Shown here piece after piece: positions 1-5,891 of a stretch of DNA of 5,891 bases. The notes under the pieces are model-generated. The model made no database searches. It was not told the origin of the DNA and saw only the letters and a program-made list of their open reading frames with translations. Location of the stretch: positions 1-5,891 of the forward strand of contig LUZH01000159.1 in NCBI GenBank assembly GCA_001602885.1. Reading direction: 5' to 3'. The DNA is from Bacteroidales bacterium Bact_16 (GTDB taxonomy: Bacteria > Bacteroidota > Bacteroidia > Bacteroidales > UBA932). Positions within the stretch are counted from its first letter, which is position 1. Each line of letters opens with the position of its first letter. The position numbers were made by a program, and so were the translations under genes.

Positions 1-477
1 ACCGAAGAAGATGAACACGGAGATGTCCCCGAGGCCGCGATAGCCGTAGGGGTTCTTGCCGAGGGTATAATGCATCGCCGCCCACACGGCGGCGGCGCCG
101 AAAGCGAGGAAAGCGAGCGGAAGCGGCGCGAGCACCGTGCCGAAGGCGCTCCACACCATCCCGAAGCCCAGCACGCAGGACAGGACGGCGAAGCAGCCGA
201 TCAGGCGCTTCATCTGCGGGACCGTCATCACCCCGTCCTGCAACGAATAGTGGATACCCTGCCGGTCGGCTCGGTCCGTGCCGTGCAGGGTATCGCCCAA
301 TTCGTTGGAGAGGTTGCTCAGGATCTGCAGGCTGACCGTGGTCAGGGCCAGCAGGGCAACCGTCACGTAACTGATGTCGTGCAGCCGCGCCGCGATCAGC
401 ACGCCCAGCACGATCCCGGCCAGGGACAGCGGGAGCGTGCGCAGGCGCATCGAACGGAGACAGGCTTTTGCGTCCAT
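1..477 (-). CDS. menA: MenA, 1,4-dihydroxy-2-naphthoate polyprenyltransferase (N-terminal part, runs off the left edge)
   Basis: UbiA-superfamily integral membrane enzyme that attaches a polyprenyl chain to 1,4-dihydroxy-2-naphthoate, giving demethylmenaquinone, in menaquinone synthesis at the inner membrane. The 159 visible residues begin at an ATG at 477-475. The early segment MRLRTLPLSLAG (residues 10-21) is typical of MenA N-termini. The first prenyl-diphosphate/Mg-binding motif is N58-E59-x-x-D62 followed by G66-T67-D68. UbiA enzymes usually have N-D here, so Glu59 is a conservative variant. Hydrophobic segments near residues 18-30, 38-54, 92-110 and 114-135 fit membrane helices. The stretch YRGLGDISVFIFFG (146-159) matches the MenA region leading to the second Asp-rich motif, which lies outside the window. 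The start is one base beyond the stop of the M16 peptidase gene, so translation is probably coupled. No Shine-Dalgarno is visible. Other UbiA relatives (UbiA, heme O synthase) fit less well because of the N-E-x-x-D-x5-D form and the GLGD segment. Confidence 0.93.
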   Translation of the reverse strand, partial: MDAKACLRSMRLRTLPLSLAGIVLGVLIAARLHDISYVTVALLALTTVSLQILSNLSNELGDTLHGTDRADRQGIHYSLQDGVMTVPQMKRLIGCFAVLSCVLGFGMVWSAFGTVLAPLPLAFLAFGAAAVWAAMHYTLGKNPYGYRGLGDISVFIFFG

Positions 478-478
478 C

Positions 479-3388
479 CTAGTAGCCGAAAATCTCTTCG
501 AGCGTCAGCTGGCGGACCGGGCCGAGCGTGGAGATGTAGTCCATGTCCACGGCAGCGCGGTTGGCCAGGATGGCGTAGGTATAAGTGCGGTCCTTGACCC
601 AGCGCTCCTGCGCGGCGACCACGTCGGCCAGGGTCATGGTCTGGCACTTCTCATAGATCGCGCGGTTCTCCGGCTCGGTCAGTCCCCTGTCGCGGCAGTC
701 CAGATAGGAGCTCAGCACGTTGATGCCGGTCGTCCGGCCCGTGCGGAGGCGGTTGAGCAGCGCGTCGCGGGCCACGGTGAAGGCGGCCTCGGACTGCGGC
801 ATCTCGTTGATGATCATGTCGAAAGCCTCACCGGCCTGGCGCACCTTGTCGTTCTGGGTGGCGATGAAGGCGGTGAAGGTATAGGCGTCGTCCTTGAATT
901 CGGGCGCGTCCAGCGAGGCCCAGGCCGAATAGGCCAGGCCGCGCGCCTCGCGCATCTCCTGGAAGACGATGGCGTTCATGCTGCCGCCGAAATATTCGTT
1001 GTAGAGGGCGAGGGCCGGCGCCTGGTCGGCCTGGTAGCGCTCACCGCGGTTGGAATACTGGATGAAATAGGTCTGCGGAGCGTCGTACGGGGCCATCAGC
1101 ACGCTGTTCTCGGGCGTGCGCTGCATCTGGACGTACTGCCGGGGCTGGATCTGCGCGCCCTCCGCCACATAGTGGGAAGCGGCCAGCGTCTCTTTCAGCT
1201 TCGCCTCGTCCATCGCACCGTAATAAAGGATCTCATGGCCGAGGTCGAACAGGGAGCGGACCTTGGCGAGCAGCTCCTCGGAAGTCAGGGCCATGAGCGC
1301 TTCGTTGGTCAGCGTGCCGGCCTTGATGTATTCGGGGCCGAAGTATGCATAGCGGCGGAGCGCGGAATAGCAGCTGCTCTGGACCGTCTTCGCGTCCATC
1401 CGGCTCTTGATGATGTCTGCCTTGAGGTTGGCGAGGACGGCCTCGTCCGGGACGGCGTTCCGGACCAGGTCCTCGACGATGCGGAGCGCCTCTGCCAGGT
1501 TCTCGCTCAGGCCGGAGACCTGGAGCGAGCTCTGGGTGGCGCCGGCGCCGAAGCCGAAGCTGCAGGCCAGCTCATACATCCGGGAGGCGATCGCCTCCGC
1601 GCTCATTTCAGGCGTGCCGAGATAGCTCAGGTAGCTCATGGCGAGGCTCAGGGCGGGATCCTGCTGGGTGCCGCGGTTGTAGAGGGCGACCAGCTGGAAG
1701 ATGTCGTTCAGTGCGTTCTTCTTGTAGAGCACGTCGGCGCCCTGGGTCAGGGAGAAGCGGGACATATCCTTGTCGAAGTCCACGAAACGCGGTTCGACCG
1801 GCTTGACCTCGGCATTCTGGATCTCGGTCAGGAAGTCGCTCGCCTTGTCGCGGTTGGTCGCGACCGGGGTGATCTTCGGGGCGGTGACCTTCTGGATGTC
1901 CTTGTCCTCGCCCTGACGCTTGTAGATGGCGGCGTAGGAATTCGCACCCAGGTATTCGTTGGCGAAGGCCACGACATCTTCCTTGGTCACCTGGCTGAGG
2001 ATCTCAAGCTCGTGGCTGGCATCCTTCCAGGGAATGCCGTTGATGAAAGCTTCCACATAGGAACGCGCACGGGCGCGGTTGCTCTCCAGCTGGCGCATCT
2101 CGCTCAGTTTCAAGTTGTTGACCGTCGCCTCGATCAGCGACTCGTCGAAGTCGCCGCTGCACAGCTTCGCGACCTCCGCAAGCACCAGGTCGCGGAGCTC
2201 CTCGAGCGTCTGGCCCTGCTTGGGGCTGCCCATCAGGACGAACGCGCCATAGTCGGCCATCATCTCGTTGAAACCATAGACTTCCAGCGCCTTCTGCTGC
2301 TGGTTGATGTCCAGGTCGATCAGGCCGGCGCGGCCGTTGTAGAGCACCCTGTTGGCGATCGTCGCCGCGGCGGCCGTCTTGAGGTCGGAGGCGGCAGGCA
2401 GACGCCAGGCCAGGGCGAGGTTTTCAGCTTCCCAGCCATAGACGTCCCGCTCGACGGGCGCCTCGATGGGCGCCTCAGGCTCGAACTCCAGCGCAGGAAT
2501 ATCCGGATTGGGCTTCCAGTCGCCGAAATACTTCTCGATCGTGGCCACCATCTCGTCCGGGTCGAAGTCGCCCGACAGGCAGATGGCGATATTGTTGGGG
2601 ACGTAATAGACGTCGTAATACTTCTTGATATTGGTAATGGAAGGGTTCTTGAGGTGCTCCTGGGAGCCCAGGACGGTCTGCAGGCCGTAGGGATGGCGCT
2701 TGATGAGCGACTGCAGCAGCGCGTCGTAGAGCTTGTCGGTGTCGTCGGACATCGACATGTTCTTCTCCTCATAGACCGCCTCCAGCTCCGTGTGGAAGAG
2801 GCGGATCACGTTGTGGCGGAAGCGGTCGGCCTGGATGCGGGCCCAGTTGTCGACCTGGTTGGCCGGGATGTCTTCCTGATAGACCGTCTCGTCGAAGGAG
2901 GTCCAGGCGTTGGAGCCTTCGGAGCCGATCAGCGCCATCAGCTTGTCGTATTCGTTGGGAATCGCCAGCTTGGAGGCTTCGTAGCTCACCGAGTCGATCT
3001 GGTGGTAGATGGCGGCGCGTTCCTGCTCGTCCGTGGTCTCGCGATAGACCTCGAACAGGCGCTCGATCTCGTCGAGCATCGGCTTCTCCGCGGCATAGTC
3101 CGACGTGCCGAACTGCTCCGATCCCTTGAACATCAGGTGCTCGAAGTAATGGGCGAGGCCCGTGGTCGCGGCGGGGTCGTTCTTGCTGCCCACCTTGACG
3201 GCAATATAGGTCTGGATACGCGGCGTCTCGTGGTTGACGGACATGAAGACTTTGAGTCCGTTGTCGAGCGTATAAATCTTGGTCTGGAGGGGATCGCCGG
3301 AGACGGTTTCGTACCGTTTGCAACCGCCCGCGAGCGTCATGACTGCCAAGGCGAGGACGCTCAGGAAGAGAAGGGAAGTTTTCTTCAT
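479..3388 (-). CDS. M16 (insulinase/pitrilysin-type) zinc metallopeptidase, lipoprotein, full length 969 aa
   Basis: Zinc endopeptidase of the two-lobed M16 clan, predicted to sit in the periplasm or be tethered to the envelope and degrade peptides. Residues 1-22 form a lipoprotein signal (MKK, a hydrophobic run, then LAGGC with Cys23 as lipidation site). The inverted zinc motif HxxEH is H80-Y-F-E83-H84. By alignment with ELEAVYEE (201-208) the third ligand should be Glu208. Between them lies a charged helical insert of roughly 45 residues (about 100-150), as I recall from many Bacteroidetes M16 proteins. The first M16_C-like lobe includes YYVPNNIAICLSGDFD (261-276). The C-terminal half repeats the fold without HxxEH (SYLSYLG, 585-591), so it should be catalytically inert. 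It keeps R813 and Y820 in REARGLAY, with the spacing of the substrate-binding Arg/Tyr pair of insulin-degrading enzyme. I chose the ATG at 3388 because it opens directly on the signal peptide; an upstream in-frame ATG at 3451 would precede the likely promoter. Co-transcribed with menA, 1 nt apart. The substrate is unknown. Confidence 0.95.
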   Translation of the reverse strand: MKKTSLLFLSVLALAVMTLAGGCKRYETVSGDPLQTKIYTLDNGLKVFMSVNHETPRIQTYIAVKVGSKNDPAATTGLAHYFEHLMFKGSEQFGTSDYAAEKPMLDEIERLFEVYRETTDEQERAAIYHQIDSVSYEASKLAIPNEYDKLMALIGSEGSNAWTSFDETVYQEDIPANQVDNWARIQADRFRHNVIRLFHTELEAVYEEKNMSMSDDTDKLYDALLQSLIKRHPYGLQTVLGSQEHLKNPSITNIKKYYDVYYVPNNIAICLSGDFDPDEMVATIEKYFGDWKPNPDIPALEFEPEAPIEAPVERDVYGWEAENLALAWRLPAASDLKTAAAATIANRVLYNGRAGLIDLDINQQQKALEVYGFNEMMADYGAFVLMGSPKQGQTLEELRDLVLAEVAKLCSGDFDESLIEATVNNLKLSEMRQLESNRARARSYVEAFINGIPWKDASHELEILSQVTKEDVVAFANEYLGANSYAAIYKRQGEDKDIQKVTAPKITPVATNRDKASDFLTEIQNAEVKPVEPRFVDFDKDMSRFSLTQGADVLYKKNALNDIFQLVALYNRGTQQDPALSLAMSYLSYLGTPEMSAEAIASRMYELACSFGFGAGATQSSLQVSGLSENLAEALRIVEDLVRNAVPDEAVLANLKADIIKSRMDAKTVQSSCYSALRRYAYFGPEYIKAGTLTNEALMALTSEELLAKVRSLFDLGHEILYYGAMDEAKLKETLAASHYVAEGAQIQPRQYVQMQRTPENSVLMAPYDAPQTYFIQYSNRGERYQADQAPALALYNEYFGGSMNAIVFQEMREARGLAYSAWASLDAPEFKDDAYTFTAFIATQNDKVRQAGEAFDMIINEMPQSEAAFTVARDALLNRLRTGRTTGINVLSSYLDCRDRGLTEPENRAIYEKCQTMTLADVVAAQERWVKDRTYTYAILANRAAVDMDYISTLGPVRQLTLEEIFGY

Positions 3389-3418
3389 ACTGGGTTCGTT
3401 GTTGGAAAATTCGGAGAG

Positions 3419-3426
3419 CAAAATTA
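3419..3426 (-). promoter_or_regulatory. Likely -7 box of the M16-menA promoter
   Basis: On the minus strand this reads TAATTTTG, a full match to the Bacteroidetes -7 consensus TAnnTTTG. It ends 30 bp before the M16 ATG, implying a start site near 3413 and a leader of about 25 nt without a Shine-Dalgarno, which is usual in this phylum. The upstream -33 element is weak: the nearest TTTG (plus-strand CAAA at 3439-3442) is only 12 bp away instead of about 19-20. The position supports translation from 3388 and not from the in-frame ATG at 3451, which would lie upstream of the transcript start. Confidence 0.5.
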
Positions 3427-3444
3427 CGAAAAAAGTAACAAAAA

Positions 3445-3476
3445 CTTGCATATTTCGATAAAAGCGAGTATTTTAG
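3445..3476 (+). promoter_or_regulatory. Possible plus-strand promoter ahead of the orphan hairpin
   Basis: CTTG at 3445-3448, a 20-bp spacer, then TATTTTAG at 3469-3476. Each box differs by one base from the Bacteroidetes consensus pair TTTG and TAnnTTTG, and the spacing is appropriate. Transcription would start near 3483 and reach the hairpin/T-tract at 3514-3554, giving an RNA of roughly 70 nt. This is pattern matching in an AT-rich region, where such matches occur by chance, so confidence is low. Confidence 0.22.
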
Positions 3477-3513
3477 CATCGAAGTTTTTCATAGTTTAAG
3501 TTTAGGTTAAGTA

Positions 3514-3554
3514 ACGGGTCAGTCGCAGTGATGCAACTGACCCGTGAATTTTTT
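3514..3554 (+). terminator. Strong intrinsic-terminator-like hairpin with T6 tail, reading rightwards
   Basis: A perfect 10-bp inverted repeat, ACGGGTCAGT (3514-3523) and ACTGACCCGT (3536-3545), encloses a c/a mismatch, a further 3-bp GCA/TGC pairing and a GTGA loop, which would be a GNRA-type tetraloop in RNA. On the plus strand it is followed by GAA and six T (3549-3554), the classic Rho-independent layout. On the minus strand the hairpin is followed by TACTTAACC, a poor U-tract, so it works best rightwards. No plus-strand gene lies to its left in this window. It may end a short RNA or an antisense transcript, or act as a weak leftward terminator that isolates the M16 promoter from readthrough out of pgi. 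Confidence 0.7.
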
Positions 3555-3664
3555 ATCCCAGGGCCCCGAAAATACGCATTCTGCGGCCTTGGTTACGTGT
3601 TTTGTCCCTTCTCCCCCTCCGGCACCCCCGGTTTCCCTCTCCATAACTTTTAATTATACATCCG

Positions 3665-3706
3665 ACTCCTTTTCGGAGTTCCGGCGACGTTTTTCGGCCT
3701 AAACGT
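3665..3706. repeat. Two short adjacent inverted repeats
   Basis: ACTCC/GGAGT (3665-3669 and 3675-3679, loop TTTTC) is followed by ACGTTT/AAACGT (3687-3692 and 3701-3706, 8-base loop). Neither is followed by a T-tract, so they do not look like terminators. They could be operator-like sites or weak RNA hairpins in a long lipoprotein leader, or chance. The pairing is directly visible; any function is unknown. Confidence 0.35.
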
Positions 3707-3806
3707 TTGCGCCAAAATGCAACCGGAAAAATTCCACAACATTTTTTGTTAAAAGTACGAATCTTTCGGGGGCGTGCCGGAAGTTTTCCCATCTTGCGGC
3801 CGAACG

Positions 3807-3820
3807 TTAATTCTTAATTC
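3807..3820 (+). repeat. Tandem heptamer TTAATTC x2 just before the lipoprotein start codon
   Basis: Two exact head-to-tail copies of TTAATTC (3807-3813 and 3814-3820) sit one base before the ATG at 3822. They occupy the ribosome-binding position, where no Shine-Dalgarno is present. AT-rich, SD-less leaders are normal for Bacteroidetes translation starts, and this sharp change from AT-rich to GC-rich sequence supports the chosen start. Confidence 0.7.
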
Positions 3821-3821
3821 A

Positions 3822-5030
3822 ATGGACATGGGAACTTCATCTTTACGGGAGCGCCTGCGGACCTGGATCCGCGGCCGGCTCCGGAATGCCCTCGACGCCT
3901 GGGACGACCGCTACACCCGGGCGCTCGCCTCCTCCTGCGGCGCCGTGCGCGCCCCTTCCGCACGCACGGCTTATGCCGGTTTCGCGGTCGTATCCTGCCT
4001 CATCGTGACGCTCCTGCTGGCGGTCGCCTGCCAGGAGTTCTTCGGGAAGGGCCCGATGGGCGCCCTGCTCATCGACGTCCCGGAGTTCCGCCCGCCCGCG
4101 ACACGCGGCGGGGCGGACGTGCCCGACGTCGCGACCTTCCGGATCACCGTGACGGGCGCGTCGGGCCAGACCGTCTACGAGAGCGAGTTCGCCCGCTTCC
4201 CGGACGAGCTGCCCGTCCCGGCCGGCACCTACACCGTCAGCGCCGTGTCGGCCGGCTTCGAGGCGCCGGCTTTCGAGGCGCCCCAGTGGGGCGACACGCA
4301 GGTCGTGAGCGTGGCCGAAGGCAGCAGCGTGGCCGTGACGCTGGCGTGCCGGCAGCTCAACAGCGGGCTGCGGCTCGACGTGGACGAGAGTTTCCGGGAG
4401 GCTTTCCCGGACGGGAAACTGTCTCTGAAGGGCCCCGGCGGCACGCTCCCCTACGCCTACGGCGAGCGGCGCGCCGCCTTCTTCCTCCCCGGCACCGTCT
4501 CGCTCCTGCTGGACGACGGCGGCTTCGTGCAGACGCTCTTCACGCGCCAGCTGGAGGCTTGCCAGATCCTCACGCTCCGCCTGAGCGCCAACGTCGGCAC
4601 GCGCGCCGGCGGCGTGAGCGTCTCGGTGGACACCGCCCGGACCTGGCTCAGCGACCGCTTCGTGGTGGGCGGCGGGGGTGCGGACTCGGTCGACGGCGCA
4701 TACGACGTCGCCGAGGCGCGCCTCCACGCCGGCGAGCGCGGCGTCTGGGTGTGGGGCTACATCGTGGGCGTGGCCACGAACACCCGGAAGGTTGCCTTCA
4801 GCCCGCCTTTCAACAAGAACACCAACCTCGTGCTGGGCACCCGCGCCTCCACGACCGAGCTCGACCGCTGCCTGTCGGTCGAGCTGCCCGCGGGCGCCAT
4901 CCGGGAGGCCCTCAACCTGCAGGACCACCCGGGCCTGCTGGGCCGGGGTATATACATCCGAGGGGACCTTGTGGCGGCGTATTATGGAATACCCGGCCTC
5001 AAGGACCCCTCGGAATATCAGTTCAAATAA
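3822..5030 (+). CDS. Exported or membrane-anchored protein, DUF4493-like plus DUF6359-like, with N-terminal extension (402 aa)
   Basis: Function unknown. Residues 1-47 are hydrophilic and Arg-rich (RERLRTWIRGRLRNALDAWDDR), followed by a hydrophobic run (about 51-69) ending in LLLAVAC, a lipobox-like site with Cys70. The sequence after Cys70 (GKGPMGALLIDV) resembles the mature N-terminus of Bacteroidales DUF4493 lipoproteins. Residues about 78-280 keep the DUF4493 pattern as I recall it: PAGTYTVSAVS (133-143), APAFEAP (148-154), a second beta unit with VAVTLACRQL, then FREAFPDGKLSLKG. Residues about 290-402 resemble DUF6359, with VWVWGYIVG (308-316), CLSVELPAGAIREALNLQDHPGLLG (350-374) and YYGIPGLKDPSEY (387-399). 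These domains occur in Bacteroidetes cell-surface lipoproteins; neither has an assigned activity. I chose the ATG at 3822, after an AT-rich leader, because downstream codons show strong GC at third positions; a GTG at 3945 would instead give a normal short lipoprotein signal. The upstream in-frame GTG (3774) lies in non-coding-looking sequence. The stop abuts that of convergent pgi. Confidence 0.85.
   Translation: MDMGTSSLRERLRTWIRGRLRNALDAWDDRYTRALASSCGAVRAPSARTAYAGFAVVSCLIVTLLLAVACQEFFGKGPMGALLIDVPEFRPPATRGGADVPDVATFRITVTGASGQTVYESEFARFPDELPVPAGTYTVSAVSAGFEAPAFEAPQWGDTQVVSVAEGSSVAVTLACRQLNSGLRLDVDESFREAFPDGKLSLKGPGGTLPYAYGERRAAFFLPGTVSLLLDDGGFVQTLFTRQLEACQILTLRLSANVGTRAGGVSVSVDTARTWLSDRFVVGGGGADSVDGAYDVAEARLHAGERGVWVWGYIVGVATNTRKVAFSPPFNKNTNLVLGTRASTTELDRCLSVELPAGAIREALNLQDHPGLLGRGIYIRGDLVAAYYGIPGLKDPSEYQFK
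4257..4286 (+). repeat. 15-bp tandem duplication inside the lipoprotein gene (FEAPA-FEAPQ)
   Basis: Two imperfect copies, TTCGAGGCGCCGGCT and TTCGAGGCGCCCCAG, lie head to tail and in frame, encoding FEAPA (residues 146-150) and FEAPQ (151-155). They fall in the loop before the second beta unit of the DUF4493-like region, where homologues as I remember them carry a single F-[DE]-x-P motif. A small local duplication is the simplest reading. It keeps the frame and is likely tolerated in a loop. Confidence 0.6.

Positions 5031-5891
<861 letters not shown>

Larger units (their letters stand above)
3389..3821. other. 433-bp intergenic region between divergent genes
   Basis: This is clearly more AT-rich than its flanks and holds no ORF I believe. 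Starting from the M16 side it contains the -7 box, a near-consensus plus-strand promoter (3445-3476), a strong hairpin with T-tract (3514-3554), a pyrimidine-rich stretch (about 3600-3645), two short inverted repeats (3665-3679 and 3687-3706), and the leader of the lipoprotein gene. I found no exact TAnnTTTG box for the plus-strand lipoprotein gene. The best candidate is TTTT at 3784-3787, a 20-bp spacer, then TAATTCTT at 3808-3815, which is weak. A minus-strand 79-codon frame (3553-3792) crosses much of this region but is rich in Arg, Lys and Gly, has no recognisable motif and is probably chance. Confidence 0.8.

Noticed and set aside
3389..3451. Extension of the M16 protein by 21 residues to the ATG at 3451
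   Set aside because: The extension would put MQVFVTFFVILLSEF ahead of a complete lipoprotein signal peptide, and it lies upstream of the probable transcription start at about 3413.
374..3499. 1041-codon plus-strand ORF, longer than any other frame in the window
   Set aside because: It is the exact mirror register of the M16 gene, whose minus-strand translation has a signal peptide, HxxEH and conserved M16 motifs throughout. The plus translation has no recognisable domain and a composition rich in V, L, G, R, H and D, typical of antisense shadows.
3553..3792. 79-codon minus-strand ORF in the intergenic region
   Set aside because: It has no motif, a basic and irregular composition, AT-mixed codons unlike the neighbouring genes, and no leader or promoter. 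It ends next to a hairpin that lacks a good U-tract in its direction.
3822..4031. Resemblance of the N-terminus to small single-pass conjugation proteins (TraL-like) of Bacteroides elements
   Set aside because: The only similarity is a basic segment followed by a hydrophobic helix. No other tra genes or element boundaries are present, and the rest of the protein fits secreted DUF4493/DUF6359-type domains.
3843..4928. 361-codon minus-strand ORF over the lipoprotein gene
   Set aside because: It is a mirror-register shadow of the plus-strand gene, low in complexity and rich in Arg, Ala, Gly, Glu and His. The plus strand carries recognisable domain patterns and a hydrophobic export segment.

Overview
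The window looks like chromosomal DNA from a GC-rich member of the Bacteroidales. Three things suggest this. The two exported proteins are Bacteroidetes-style lipoproteins. No Shine-Dalgarno sequence precedes the starts I chose, and the leaders are AT-rich. A match to the Bacteroidetes -7 promoter box (TAnnTTTG) lies in front of the peptidase gene. The GC-rich coding style would suit an Alistipes/Rikenellaceae-like gut lineage, but that placement is inference. I see no mobile element, CRISPR array, tRNA or rRNA.

Layout from left to right. Bases 1-477 (minus strand) hold the N-terminal 159 codons of menA, the membrane prenyltransferase of menaquinone synthesis; its 3' end is outside the window. 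Bases 479-3388 (minus) encode a complete 969-residue M16 (insulinase/pitrilysin-type) zinc peptidase with a lipoprotein signal. Its stop codon is one base from the menA start, so the two form one transcription unit. Bases 3389-3821 are a 433-bp intergenic region. It carries the likely promoter of the M16-menA unit, a strong hairpin plus T-tract reading rightwards with no obvious gene to terminate, and an AT-rich leader with a tandem heptamer in front of the next gene. Bases 3822-5030 (plus) encode a 402-residue exported or membrane-anchored protein: an unusual ~50-residue N-terminal extension, a lipobox-like hydrophobic segment, a region resembling DUF4493, and a C-terminal region resembling DUF6359. 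Bases 5031-5891 (minus) hold the C-terminal 286 codons of pgi, glucose-6-phosphate isomerase. It converges on the lipoprotein gene with its stop codon directly abutting.

The genes do not form an obvious pathway. Two are central metabolism (menA for respiratory quinone, pgi for glycolysis) and two are envelope proteins. Only M16-menA is clearly co-transcribed. I found no convincing new biological system. The items most worth a second look are the orphan hairpin/terminator, which could end a short unannotated RNA, and the unusual architecture of the plus-strand lipoprotein.
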